Origin: Paenisporosarcina sp049671445
Lineage (GTDB): Bacteria > Bacillota > Bacilli > Bacillales_A > Planococcaceae
Direction of reading: 5' to 3'
DNA length: 64,000 nt
Assembly: GCF_049671445.1 (NCBI RefSeq)
Contig: NZ_JBATUX010000109.1
Span: forward strand, 4,424 to 68,423
Every line of letters starts with the position of its first letter. The first letter of the stretch is position 1. Positions 1 through 7,471 of the stretch are shown in pieces. The position numbers were made by a program, and so were the translations under genes. Below the pieces are notes generated by a model. The model did not search any database, was not told the origin of the DNA, and saw nothing but the letters and a program-made list of their open reading frames with translations.

Positions 1-1480
1 GTGAAGCGTCAATGACGTTTTTCACAAGGCGTAGGATAGCAGGATTAAACGGTTGATAAAGGTAGGAAACACGTTCATTCATGCGGTCAGCAGCCATTGT
101 ATACTGAATCAAATCGTTCGTGCCAATCGAGAAGAAGTCTACTTCTTTAGCAAAAACATCTGCCATGACTGCTGTAGATGGAATTTCAACCATAATTCCC
201 ACTTCGATTGTGTTACTAACTTCAATATTTTCTTCTTCAAGCTTCGCTTTTTCTTCAAGGAAAAGCGTTTTTGCTTGTCTGAATTCCTCAATCGTCGCAA
301 TCATTGGGAACATGATTTTTAAATTCCCATGAATACTAGCGCGCAATAATGCACGAAGTTGAGTTCTGAACATCTCTTCCATTTCTAAACATAAACGAAT
401 CGCACGTAAACCTAAAAATGGATTCAGTTCTTTCGGTAATTGTAAATAAGAGAGTTCTTTGTCGCCACCAATATCAAGTGTGCGAACAACTGTTGGTTTT
501 CCGTCCATTTGATTAAGAACGGATGCATATGCTTCGACTTGCTCTTCTTCAGTAGGGAACTGATTGCGTCCCATGTAAAGAAATTCCGTTCGGTATAAGC
601 CAATCGCTTCACCACCGTGTTCAAGAACACTAACGACATCCTTAGGTGTACCAATATTGGCCCCAAGTTCTACATGTTGACCGTCAGAAGTCACAGTTGC
701 TTCATTTTTCAATCTTGCCCAATCTGCTTTTTGCACATCATAGCTAGCTTTTTTCTCTTCATAACGAGCAATTGTATCTGCATCTGGATTGACGATGATG
801 TCGCCGTCCAGCCCGTCCACAATTACGATCATGTCATTTTGAATTGAAGACATTACAGTCTGTGCTCCAACAACAGCTGGAATTTCAAGAGTCCGCGCTA
901 AAATTGCTGAATGCGATGTGCGACCGCCGATATCTGTAATAAACCCTTTAACAAACATCGGATTCAATTGAACGGTATCCGAAGGAGTCAAATCTTCAGC
1001 AATGATAATCACTTCGTCTGTAATCATGCTCGGACTTTGAATGGAAACACCTAATAGATGTGCTAAGACGCGCTTAGTGACGTCACGAATGTCTGCTGCA
1101 CGTTCCTTCATATAATCATTGTCCATCGATTCAAATAGTCCGATGAACATATTCGAAGTTTCTTGCAGAGCAAATTCTGCATTGACATTTTCTGACTTGA
1201 TTTTTTCGGTGATCGGTCCAAGTAATTCTGGATCACTCAAGACAAGAAGATGAGCACTGAAAATCGCGGCTTCTTCATCATTCATTTGTTTTGCTGTATG
1301 CTCTTTTATTATTTCGAGTTCTGATTTCGATTGGTTGATTGCTGATTCAAAACGAGTCAGCTCAGCATCCGTATCAGAAATAGCAGTTTTTTCAACAATT
1401 AATTCCGGATTTTCAAGTCTGAAAGCTTTGGCAATGGCAATTCCATTTGACGCTGCAATTCCGGATAATTTTTGATTCAT
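1..1480 (-). CDS. ptsI: PTS enzyme I (phosphoenolpyruvate-protein phosphotransferase), 3' part outside the window
   Basis: Enzyme I takes phosphate from PEP and passes it to HPr in the cytoplasm, the first step of all PTS sugar uptake. Reading the minus strand from ATG at 1480 gives an uninterrupted frame to the window edge (about 493 of the usual ~570 residues). It contains the GGRTSHSAILAR segment with the phosphorylated histidine, and further on the conserved TLDIGGDKELSYL and FFSIGTNDLIQYT segments of the PEP-binding barrel. The start codon overlaps the ptsH stop (TGATG), so the two are translationally coupled in a ptsHI operon. Only the C-terminus is missing, because of the window boundary. 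Confidence 0.97.
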   Translation of the reverse strand, partial: MNQKLSGIAASNGIAIAKAFRLENPELIVEKTAISDTDAELTRFESAINQSKSELEIIKEHTAKQMNDEEAAIFSAHLLVLSDPELLGPITEKIKSENVNAEFALQETSNMFIGLFESMDNDYMKERAADIRDVTKRVLAHLLGVSIQSPSMITDEVIIIAEDLTPSDTVQLNPMFVKGFITDIGGRTSHSAILARTLEIPAVVGAQTVMSSIQNDMIVIVDGLDGDIIVNPDADTIARYEEKKASYDVQKADWARLKNEATVTSDGQHVELGANIGTPKDVVSVLEHGGEAIGLYRTEFLYMGRNQFPTEEEQVEAYASVLNQMDGKPTVVRTLDIGGDKELSYLQLPKELNPFLGLRAIRLCLEMEEMFRTQLRALLRASIHGNLKIMFPMIATIEEFRQAKTLFLEEKAKLEEENIEVSNTIEVGIMVEIPSTAVMADVFAKEVDFFSIGTNDLIQYTMAADRMNERVSYLYQPFNPAILRLVKNVIDAS

Positions 1481-1746
1481 CAGTTCCCAATTCCTTGAGT
1501 TTCCATGATTTCTGCTACTTTCGCCATTGCTTGTTCTTCGTCTTCACCGTCAGCTGCTATCGTGATGCTTGCACCAGATGAAACGCCAAGAGACATAACA
1601 CCTAATATCGATTTTAAATTCACTTTTTTGTCATTCCACTCAAGTGTAATATCCGATTTAAAAGGAGCAAGAGCACCTACTAAAACTGATGCTGGACGTG
1701 CATGAATACCTTCTGCAGATGTGATGTTATATTGTTTTTCAATCAT
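1480..1746 (-). CDS. ptsH: Phosphocarrier protein HPr
   Basis: HPr shuttles phosphate from enzyme I to the sugar-specific EIIA domains and, when phosphorylated on its regulatory serine by HPr kinase, is the co-repressor of CcpA. The 88-residue length is normal. The active-site histidine is in GIHARPAS (about residue 15) and the regulatory serine lies in NLKSILGVMSLG (about residue 46), so both PTS and carbon catabolite roles are intact. An AGGAGGAATTACA ribosome binding site precedes ATG at 1746. It is first in the ptsHI operon and diverges from the fructose operon, whose FruA it must phosphorylate. Confidence 0.98.
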   Translation of the reverse strand: MIEKQYNITSAEGIHARPASVLVGALAPFKSDITLEWNDKKVNLKSILGVMSLGVSSGASITIAADGEDEEQAMAKVAEIMETQGIGN

Positions 1747-1790
1747 TGTAATTCCTCCTATAATTTAATGGTTTTTGCATGGCCACCAAG

Positions 1791-1840
1791 ATGTTTCTGA
1801 TTGATTGTGACTGTTCTTGATTGATTATGATTGATTCTGA
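1791..1840 (+). promoter_or_regulatory. 10-bp phased TTGATTNTGA repeats, candidate FruR operator
   Basis: Reading in steps of ten from 1801 gives TTGATTGTGA, CTGTTCTTGA, TTGATTATGA, TTGATTCTGA, preceded by ATGTTTCTGA. The helical-turn spacing puts every copy on the same DNA face. DeoR-family sugar regulators bind directly repeated operators near their own promoter, so this is inferred to be the FruR autoregulatory site. A TTGATT/TATGAT pair inside it (19-bp spacer) may be the promoter, but the fit is poor. Confidence 0.5.
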
Positions 1841-1851
1841 AAGCGATTTCA
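1838..1851 (+). promoter_or_regulatory. cre site (CcpA operator) in front of fruR
   Basis: TGAAAGCGATTTCA fits the Bacillus cre consensus TGWNANCGNTNWCA at every defined position. It lies 40 bp upstream of the fruR start, at or just after the likely transcription start, the usual place for CcpA repression of a PTS operon. Catabolite repression of fruRKA by CcpA/HPr-Ser-P is therefore inferred. Confidence 0.75.
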
Positions 1852-1890
1852 AGTAATATCTATTTTAATAACAATAAAGAGGGTGTCAAT

Positions 1891-2643
1891 GTGTTAACAA
1901 ATGAACGACATGACATGATATTAAATTTATTAGTTGAGAAACAAACCATAAAAATACAAGATATTGTAGACGCTACGGGTGCCTCAGAGTCAACGATAAG
2001 AAGAGATTTGACGGAGCTTGAAAATCAACATAAGTTAGAACGAGTCTTCGGCGGGGCAACACTATCAGATCGAAATTCATTGGAGCCAAGCATCGTAGAT
2101 AAGTCTACCAAAAACCTTCAAGAAAAGAAACGCTTAGCTGAATTTGCGGCTTCGTTCATTAGTGAAGGAGATTGCATTTTTCTTGATGCTGGCAGTACTA
2201 CATTCCAAATGATTCCTTATTTGAAGGACAAAAACATTGTTGTTGTCACTAACGGTCTTACGCATATTGATTCATTGAATGAATATGGAATTACAACGTA
2301 TCTGACCGGTGGCTTAATCAAGTCTAGAACAGCAGCTCTCGTTGGCTCTCAAACCATTCAGGCATTACAAAGCTATCGATTTGATAAATGTTTTCTTGGT
2401 GTAAATGGTTTTCATGAGAACTATGGATATACGACGCCAGATCCTGAAGAAGCTTCAATAAAGAAACTAGCTAGTTCACTTGCTAAAAAAACGTATGTGG
2501 TTGCAGACCACACGAAACATGAAAAAGTAAGTTTTACTAAAATCATCGATTTAGAAGAGGCGGTTTTACTTGTTGATTATCTTCCAATGGAAGCTCTTGA
2601 GTCTTTGAAAAATAAAACGACTGTAAAGGTGGAGAAGACATGA
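1891..2643 (+). CDS. fruR: DeoR-family transcriptional repressor of the fructose operon
   Basis: This is a 250-residue DeoR/GlpR-type regulator: an N-terminal winged helix (about 3-58, with the recognition helix around SESTIRRDLTELE), then the sugar-phosphate sensing domain (DAGSTTFQMIPYL, GVNGF, ADHTKHEKVSF). Start GTG at 1891 is chosen because AAAGAGGGTG sits just upstream and the protein then begins with the family-typical LTNERHDMIL. An in-frame TTG at 1831 would start inside the cre site and has no ribosome binding site. It likely senses fructose 1-phosphate. Its stop overlaps the fruK start (ATGA). Confidence 0.93.
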   Translation: MLTNERHDMILNLLVEKQTIKIQDIVDATGASESTIRRDLTELENQHKLERVFGGATLSDRNSLEPSIVDKSTKNLQEKKRLAEFAASFISEGDCIFLDAGSTTFQMIPYLKDKNIVVVTNGLTHIDSLNEYGITTYLTGGLIKSRTAALVGSQTIQALQSYRFDKCFLGVNGFHENYGYTTPDPEEASIKKLASSLAKKTYVVADHTKHEKVSFTKIIDLEEAVLLVDYLPMEALESLKNKTTVKVEKT

Positions 2644-3566
2644 TTTATACATGTACCATTACACCATCGATCGACTACACGACCTATTTACCTGATTTTC
2701 ATAAAGGTACACTCAATCGTTCAAATGAAGTTTTTTATTATCCAGGAGGAAAAGGGATCAATGTATCACGCGTGCTAAAACGGTTGGGCGTTGACAACAT
2801 TGCACTCGGATTTGCTGGTGGATTTACAGGAAACTATATTGAACAGTTTCTAATGAAAGAAGGTATTGATACCGACTTCATACAAACGGACGACATTACA
2901 CGAATCAATGTGAAGATTAAAGCACAAGAAGAAACAGAATTAAACGGTCCTGGCCCAGTCATAAATGCGCAACAACAATCAGCTTTAATGAATAAAATCA
3001 AAACACTGAAAACAGGTGATTGGTTTGTTCTTGCTGGAAGTTTACCAGAGTCGATTCCGCAATCGTTCTTTATGGAAATCGCATCGATTTGTAATGAGCA
3101 AGATGTCCGTTTTGTTCTAGATACATCCGGACCTGCGCTTAAAGAATTAGTACACACAGAGCCATTTCTAATCAAACCGAATGAACATGAGTTAGGCGAA
3201 TTATTCGATACGATTATAGTGAATAAACAGCAAGCCTCCTATTATGCTAAAAAGCTTGTCAATCAAGGTGTTCAACATGTCATCGTCTCGATGGGAGAAG
3301 AAGGTGCTCTTCTTGTCACGAAAGATCTAGTTGTTTCCGCAGAATCACCGAAAGGAAAAGTTGTAAACACGGTGGGTTCGGGAGATTCTCTGATATCTGG
3401 ATTTATTGCTTCATATACAAAGGATAAAGATGCAGAAAAGGCATTCCGGTATGGTGTAGCTAGTGGCAGTGCCACCGCTTTCCGCTCGGATTTATGTGAA
3501 AAATGTGATGTCGAAGAATTGCTAGAACAAGTACTACTAACCCCAATGGAACAGGATGTGACATGA
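2640..3566 (+). CDS. fruK: 1-phosphofructokinase
   Basis: It phosphorylates fructose 1-phosphate, the product of FruA, to fructose 1,6-bisphosphate with ATP. The 308-residue PfkB/ribokinase-family protein has the N-terminal GGKGINVSRVLKRLG substrate segment, the KPNEHELGELF segment, and the C-terminal ATP-site motif NTVGSGDSLISGF with the catalytic Asp in GSGDS (GAGDS in most relatives). It overlaps fruR by 4 nt (ATGA) and fruA by 4 nt, so the three genes form one tightly coupled transcript. Synteny fruR-fruK-fruA is the standard Bacilli order. Confidence 0.96.
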   Translation: MIYTCTITPSIDYTTYLPDFHKGTLNRSNEVFYYPGGKGINVSRVLKRLGVDNIALGFAGGFTGNYIEQFLMKEGIDTDFIQTDDITRINVKIKAQEETELNGPGPVINAQQQSALMNKIKTLKTGDWFVLAGSLPESIPQSFFMEIASICNEQDVRFVLDTSGPALKELVHTEPFLIKPNEHELGELFDTIIVNKQQASYYAKKLVNQGVQHVIVSMGEEGALLVTKDLVVSAESPKGKVVNTVGSGDSLISGFIASYTKDKDAEKAFRYGVASGSATAFRSDLCEKCDVEELLEQVLLTPMEQDVT

Positions 3567-5479
3567 TGAGAATTACGCAATTACTTACTGAGAATACAAT
3601 TATTTTGGATTTACAAGCAGCTTCTAAAGACGAAGTATTAAGTGAATTGGTTAACAAGCTAGACCAAGCTGGTAAACTACAAGATAAACAAGCATTTACG
3701 AGAGACATACTCGCACGTGAAGAACAGAGTACAACTGGCATTGGGGATGGAATTGCAATTCCCCATGCGAAATCTTCTGCTGTAAAAGCACCTGCTATCG
3801 CGTTTGGTCGTTCTCTTAGTGGTCTTGATTATCAATCACTTGATGGTCAACCAGCGCATCTCTTCTTCATGATTGCAGCGAGTGAAGGGGCAAATAATGA
3901 TCATTTAGACGCTCTTTCTCGATTAGCTACTTTCTTAATGGATTCGAAGTTCAGAGAAAAAATACTTGAAGCTACTTCTATTGAAGAAGTATTAAGTGCT
4001 ATAAGCGATAAAGAAACGGAAGTAGATGGACCTGATGCTGGATTGGAAACAGAACAAACCCATGATGCTGTAAATTCATCTAAGAGAATTCTAGCCGTCA
4101 CTGCATGTCCAACAGGAATCGCTCATACGTACATGGCTGCTGAAAAACTGAAAGAACGAGCAAAAGAACTAGGCATATCACTGAAAGTTGAAACAAACGG
4201 CTCAAGTGGTGTCAAGAACCGCTTGACTGACGCAGATATCGCAGAAGCAGATGCTATTATCGTGGCAGCTGACACAAAAGTTGAAATGGCTCGTTTCAAT
4301 GGAAAACCTGTGATTCAAGTGAAAGTTGGAAAAGCCATCTACGAGACTGATAGCTTACTAAATCGTGCAGTCACAAATGACGCACCAATTTATCATCATG
4401 ACTCGTCGAAAGAAGAAACCACTGGAAAAGAATCGAGCAACGGCTTCTATAAACACTTGATGAATGGTGTTTCTAATATGTTGCCATTTGTTGTGGGTGG
4501 TGGGATATTAATTGCCATTTCATTCTTCTGGGGGATCAATTCGGGTAATCCGGATAGTCCAGAATATAATGCATTTGCAGCGATGTTAGGAACGATTGGT
4601 GGTGCGAAAGCATTCTTCCTTATGGTTCCAGTCCTTGCAGGGTTTATTGCTAGTAGCATTGCGGATCGTCCAGGTTTTGCACCAGGTATGATTGGTGGAT
4701 TAATCGCAATAACAGTAACAGGTGTAGAAGGGGCTAGTGGAGGTTCTGGTTTCCTAGGCGGGATTATCGCAGGTTTCCTTGCAGGATACGTCACGTTGTT
4801 TGTGAAGAAGATGTTCTCGAAATTACCGGAGGCTCTAGAAGGTTTGAAACCTGTATTATTTTTCCCGTTATTCAGTATTGCCATTACAGGTATCATCATG
4901 ATGCTTGTGAATCCACAATTAACAAAAGTGTACACAGGAATCTCTACTTTCTTGGAGGGACTAGGTGGAACAAATGCAATATTAGTAGGATTGATTTTGG
5001 GTGGAATGATGGCAATCGATATGGGTGGACCCATCAATAAAGCTGCCTACACATTCGGCATCGCGATGCTCGATGCACAAAACTTCACATACATCGCAAC
5101 AGTCATGGCAGCGGGTATGGTACCGCCACTTGGAATGGCTTTAGCGACGACATTGTTCAAAAACCGTTTCACGAAGCCAGAGCGAGAAGCGGGGAAAACT
5201 GCTTATGTTCTTGGGGCATGCTTTATAACAGAAGGGGTAATTCCCTTTGCTGCAGCAGATCCTGCACGTGTTATTCCTTCGGCAGTAACAGGAGCCGCTA
5301 TAACTGGTGGACTCGTAATGTTGTTCGATATCGCTTTACGTGCCCCTCACGGTGGAATATTCGTTATGGGACTTGTTGACGGCGGTATGAGTAAAGTATT
5401 GTTATATGCTCTAGCAATAATCGCAGGTTCAATTGTCACAGCTTTAATGGCTGGCTTACTGAAAAAGAAGATAGCTTAA
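3563..5479 (+). CDS. fruA: PTS fructose transporter, EIIABC
   Basis: It takes up fructose and phosphorylates it to fructose 1-phosphate at the membrane. The domain order in 638 residues is EIIA (about 1-145, active His in GIAIPHAKSSAV), EIIB (about 170-275, active Cys in TACPTGIAHTYMAAEKL) and EIIC (about 290-638, many hydrophobic segments). All domains and catalytic residues are present, so the system needs only HPr and enzyme I from the divergent ptsHI genes. ATG codons occur at 3563 and 3566. The first overlaps the fruK stop. A strong terminator follows the stop codon. Confidence 0.97.
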   Translation: MMRITQLLTENTIILDLQAASKDEVLSELVNKLDQAGKLQDKQAFTRDILAREEQSTTGIGDGIAIPHAKSSAVKAPAIAFGRSLSGLDYQSLDGQPAHLFFMIAASEGANNDHLDALSRLATFLMDSKFREKILEATSIEEVLSAISDKETEVDGPDAGLETEQTHDAVNSSKRILAVTACPTGIAHTYMAAEKLKERAKELGISLKVETNGSSGVKNRLTDADIAEADAIIVAADTKVEMARFNGKPVIQVKVGKAIYETDSLLNRAVTNDAPIYHHDSSKEETTGKESSNGFYKHLMNGVSNMLPFVVGGGILIAISFFWGINSGNPDSPEYNAFAAMLGTIGGAKAFFLMVPVLAGFIASSIADRPGFAPGMIGGLIAITVTGVEGASGGSGFLGGIIAGFLAGYVTLFVKKMFSKLPEALEGLKPVLFFPLFSIAITGIIMMLVNPQLTKVYTGISTFLEGLGGTNAILVGLILGGMMAIDMGGPINKAAYTFGIAMLDAQNFTYIATVMAAGMVPPLGMALATTLFKNRFTKPEREAGKTAYVLGACFITEGVIPFAAADPARVIPSAVTGAAITGGLVMLFDIALRAPHGGIFVMGLVDGGMSKVLLYALAIIAGSIVTALMAGLLKKKIA

Positions 5480-5494
5480 TAGATAGATATTAAT

Positions 5495-5533
5495 AAGGCA
5501 GGAAGGGATTCTTAAATCCTTTTCTGCCTTTTT
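5495..5533 (+). terminator. Rho-independent terminator of the fru operon
   Basis: The arms AAGGCAGGAAGGGATT (5495-5510) and AATCCTTTTCTGCCTT (5515-5530) form a long stem with a 4-nt loop followed by T residues. It lies 16 nt after the fruA stop. Confidence 0.9.
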
Positions 5534-5539
5534 GCTATT

Positions 5540-5686
5540 ATGGGGTACCGCCAAAATTTGAAAGATGCAAATTATTGGTATGTTGCTTCATCAGGTTATG
5601 ATGAAGCAGTATGGGAATTATTGATTGGGTTATTAACATCGACGAATTTACATGAAGCGGCTGAACGCGTTTCGGAAAGATGCTAG
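5540..5686 (+). pseudogene. Short orphan open frame, probably a gene remnant
   Basis: A 48-codon frame (MGYRQNLKDANYW... ending AAERVSERC) begins with ATG immediately after the fruA terminator. It has no ribosome binding site and no promoter of its own, yet its amino acid composition and amphipathic character look protein-like rather than random. I do not recognise the family. It may be the C-terminal scrap of a deleted gene that once stood before the T-box leader. Confidence 0.3.
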
Positions 5687-5723
5687 TGGCATATATAGAT
5701 AGTGAAAAAAATCAAATAACGTC

Positions 5724-5752
5724 TTGACTAAATTTTCAGGGAATTGTATCAT
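5724..5752 (+). promoter_or_regulatory. Sigma-A promoter of the T-box leader
   Basis: TTGACT (5724-5729), a 17-bp spacer and TATCAT (5747-5752) form a strong housekeeping promoter. Transcription would begin near 5759, just before the stem I region of the T-box. Confidence 0.8.
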
Positions 5753-5758
5753 TAAGAA

Positions 5759-6008
5759 AAATTTCCCATATATTAAACTCGGTGATTAAGAGTATTAAGG
5801 AACATTTATTGTATAGAGAGCTGTCGATTGGTGAAAGACAGTCAATAAATTCCCCAACTCGCTTATGAGAGGTCAGGCTGATCTGTAGGTCTGAACGGTT
5901 CACTTCCGTCATAAAGTCTTAAGAAGGTTTGTTAAGTTTGCAAATCAATAAGAGTGGTACCACGAAGGGTAAACCTGTCGTCTCTTTTGAGCGATGGGTT
6001 TTTTTGCG
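5759..6008 (+). promoter_or_regulatory. T-box riboswitch leader, specifier CUC (leucine)
   Basis: The leader has the typical parts in order: an AGAGAG-type element near 5815, a stem I apical segment around 5820-5842, a specifier region CAACTCGCTTATGAGAG (5855 on), the T-box AGAGTGGTACCACG (5951-5964), and a terminator hairpin whose arms ACCTGTCG / CGATGGGT (5973-5998) are followed by seven or more T. By alignment with the proline T-box at 56.5 kb in this window, CTC at 5858-5860 is the specifier codon, so uncharged tRNA-Leu is inferred to be the signal. The next gene is a methyltransferase, not leuS or ilv/leu. Confidence 0.85.
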
Positions 6009-6092
6009 TCTTAAATTATGGAAAGGTTGATTACGAATGAAATTTGATAGGTTGTAAATGGGGAAAATATAAACCTAAAAGGAGATTTGTTT

Positions 6093-6905
6093 ATGAGCAA
6101 AATTATTGAGTACTATTCTACATTTGATGAATGGGGAAGACTTGATCGAGAACCTTTAGAGTTCCAAATTAATTGGCACTTCATTCAAACATATCTTCCG
6201 TCGACCGGTAGTGTGCTGGACAACGGAGCGGGACCGGGTAAATATGCCATGAGATTGGCTAAACAAGGCTATAAGGTCACATTGACGGACCTTGTTCCTA
6301 AACTTGTAGAAGTAGCGCAAGAAAAAGCGCAGGAAATGAATTTAGATCAACAATTTAAAGGTTTTCATGTAGCAGATGCTAGAGATTTGTCTGTATTGGC
6401 AGATGAGCAGTATGATGCTTCGCTTGCGCTTGGACCGATGTACCATTTGCAAAAAGAAAATGACCGACAAAAAGCAATTCAAGAATTGTATCGCGTGACC
6501 AAGAAGGAAGGGATTGTGTTTGTAGCTTTCATGCCAAGAACCAAGCATGTATTGGCTTCTTTGATGAATCCAGGGAATTGGAAACCTAACGATAAGATGG
6601 ATTCTATTGTGGAATTCATGAAGAGAGGTGAGTTCAATCATATCGATGATGGCAGGTTTACGGGAGCATATTACTTTAATGTAGAAGATATCAAACCATT
6701 TATGGAGTCACATGATTTCGAGACGCTAGATTTAATTGGTTCGTCCAATATTGGCACTCTTTTATCTAGTGAACAATGGGCATATTGGAGAAATCGTGGA
6801 GAAGATGAATTCAATCAATTGATGGAGCTTTTAAAAGAAATCGCAAGCGATCCACATGTGTTGGGCATTTCATCGCATTTACTGTATATAGGAAAGAAGA
6901 AATAG
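6093..6905 (+). CDS. Class I SAM-dependent methyltransferase under a T-box
   Basis: A 270-residue cytosolic methyltransferase of the Methyltransf_11/25 type. SAM motif I is VLDNGAGPGKYAMRLAKQG (about residues 39-57), followed by an acidic post-I strand end (TLTDLVPKLV) and the ALGPMYHL segment. The substrate is unknown. ATG at 6093 is used because AAGGAG ends 8 nt before it. A TTG six bases earlier is too close to that site. It is the only gene between the T-box leader and the next locus, so its expression should rise on leucyl-tRNA shortage, an unusual control for such an enzyme. Confidence 0.85.
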   Translation: MSKIIEYYSTFDEWGRLDREPLEFQINWHFIQTYLPSTGSVLDNGAGPGKYAMRLAKQGYKVTLTDLVPKLVEVAQEKAQEMNLDQQFKGFHVADARDLSVLADEQYDASLALGPMYHLQKENDRQKAIQELYRVTKKEGIVFVAFMPRTKHVLASLMNPGNWKPNDKMDSIVEFMKRGEFNHIDDGRFTGAYYFNVEDIKPFMESHDFETLDLIGSSNIGTLLSSEQWAYWRNRGEDEFNQLMELLKEIASDPHVLGISSHLLYIGKKK

Positions 6906-6965
6906 CGAGATCTTTATTGTATATTGTGAAGTATAAAAAAAGGGGTCATATGTCTTCTCTGAATA

Positions 6966-6986
6966 CGAACGTACGTATGCTATAAT
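6966..6986 (+). promoter_or_regulatory. Toxin promoter with overlapping LexA-like box
   Basis: A -10 hexamer TATAAT is at 6981-6986. Directly upstream, CGAACGTACGTATG (6966-6979) matches 12 of 14 positions of the Bacillus LexA consensus CGAACRNRYGTTYC. No good -35 hexamer is visible. The box would cover the -10/-35 interval, a repressing position. SOS control is inferred. Confidence 0.45.
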
Positions 6987-7051
6987 AGCAAGGTAATAGA
7001 ATAGGTACTCAAGGGTGGTTGGCTCACTCCCGTTCGAAAGGGGGTGGTGCC

Positions 7052-7135
7052 ATGTCAGTATTCGAAGCATTGATGTTTGCAGTAACGTTCGCAGCATTAA
7101 TCGTGTCAATCCTGTCATTTAACCATAAAAAATAA
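7052..7135 (+). CDS. Holin-like type I toxin, 27 aa
   Basis: The peptide (MSVFEALMFAVTFAALIVSI, then LSFNHKK) is a single hydrophobic helix with a charged tail, as in the 'putative holin-like toxin' family of Firmicutes type I toxin-antitoxin loci, which depolarise the membrane. A very strong ribosome binding site, AAAGGGGGTGGTG, precedes ATG at 7052. The gene has its own promoter, a downstream terminator at 7218-7251 and a convergent antisense transcript, together the full architecture of a type I system. The peptide is too short for normal gene callers. Confidence 0.8.
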   Translation: MSVFEALMFAVTFAALIVSILSFNHKK

Positions 7136-7267
7136 CCCATCCTTGAGTTAGCCGCTCAGATGGGTTATTCCTACCATTTAGTAGCCAATCCCCTTGATGG
7201 GAACCTGCTATTACGTCGATCGTTGGTGTTAGCGCACCAGCGATCTTTTTTAGTTTACGCTTTTATT
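7127..7267 (-). ncRNA. Antisense RNA antitoxin overlapping the toxin mRNA 3' end
   Basis: On the minus strand, TTGAAA (7301-7296), 16 bp and TATAAT (7279-7274) form a good promoter, giving a start near 7267. The transcript would end at a hairpin (arms at 7131-7141 and 7159-7169) followed by a U-run from 7132 to 7127. The RNA of about 140 nt would be fully complementary to the 3' part of the toxin transcript, which runs to about 7251. This tail-to-tail arrangement is that of txpA/RatA and bsrG/SR4. Transcript ends are predicted, not shown. Confidence 0.7.
7218..7251 (+). terminator. Terminator of the toxin mRNA
   Basis: The perfect arms GATCGTTGGTG (7218-7228) and CACCAGCGATC (7235-7245, with one G-T pair) are followed by TTTTTT. 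Confidence 0.85.
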
Positions 7268-7399
7268 AGTGTTATTATAACATATTGAAAATCACTTTCA
7301 AATCAATTGTTGTATCGGTAAAAGAGAAAAATCTAGTATTGATTTTTAATCAAAAAAAAATAAGGCGTATATCGTAATCTACGAATACATTCTTTATAT

Positions 7400-7430
7400 A
7401 GTTGACTTAGTCAACTAATTTGAATATACT
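7400..7430 (+). promoter_or_regulatory. Promoter and palindromic operator of the MarR-GNAT gene
   Basis: TTGACT (7402-7407), 17 bp and TATACT (7425-7430) form the promoter. The palindrome AGTTGACTTAGTCAACT (7400-7416) covers the -35 hexamer. MarR-family proteins bind such inverted repeats, so autorepression is inferred. Confidence 0.65.
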
Positions 7431-7471
7431 GTTTATAGAAATAATATTCAGAATATTAAGAGGTGTATCTA

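Noticed and set aside
2834..3741. Minus-strand frames across fruK and the start of fruA
   Set aside because: They are shadows of the plus-strand genes, with Ser/Cys-rich composition and no start signals.
4447..5037. A 196-codon open frame on the minus strand inside fruA
   Set aside because: It lies fully antisense to the EIIC membrane domain, has a Pro/Ile/Asn-rich composition typical of a mirrored membrane gene and no ribosome binding site.
6879..7118. A 79-codon minus-strand frame opposite the toxin
   Set aside because: No ribosome binding site. It runs through the toxin promoter and gene, and the antisense transcript is predicted to end at 7127, before this frame.
7285..7301. cre site
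   Set aside because: The sequence lacks the central CG of the cre consensus, so it was kept only as an unassigned inverted repeat.
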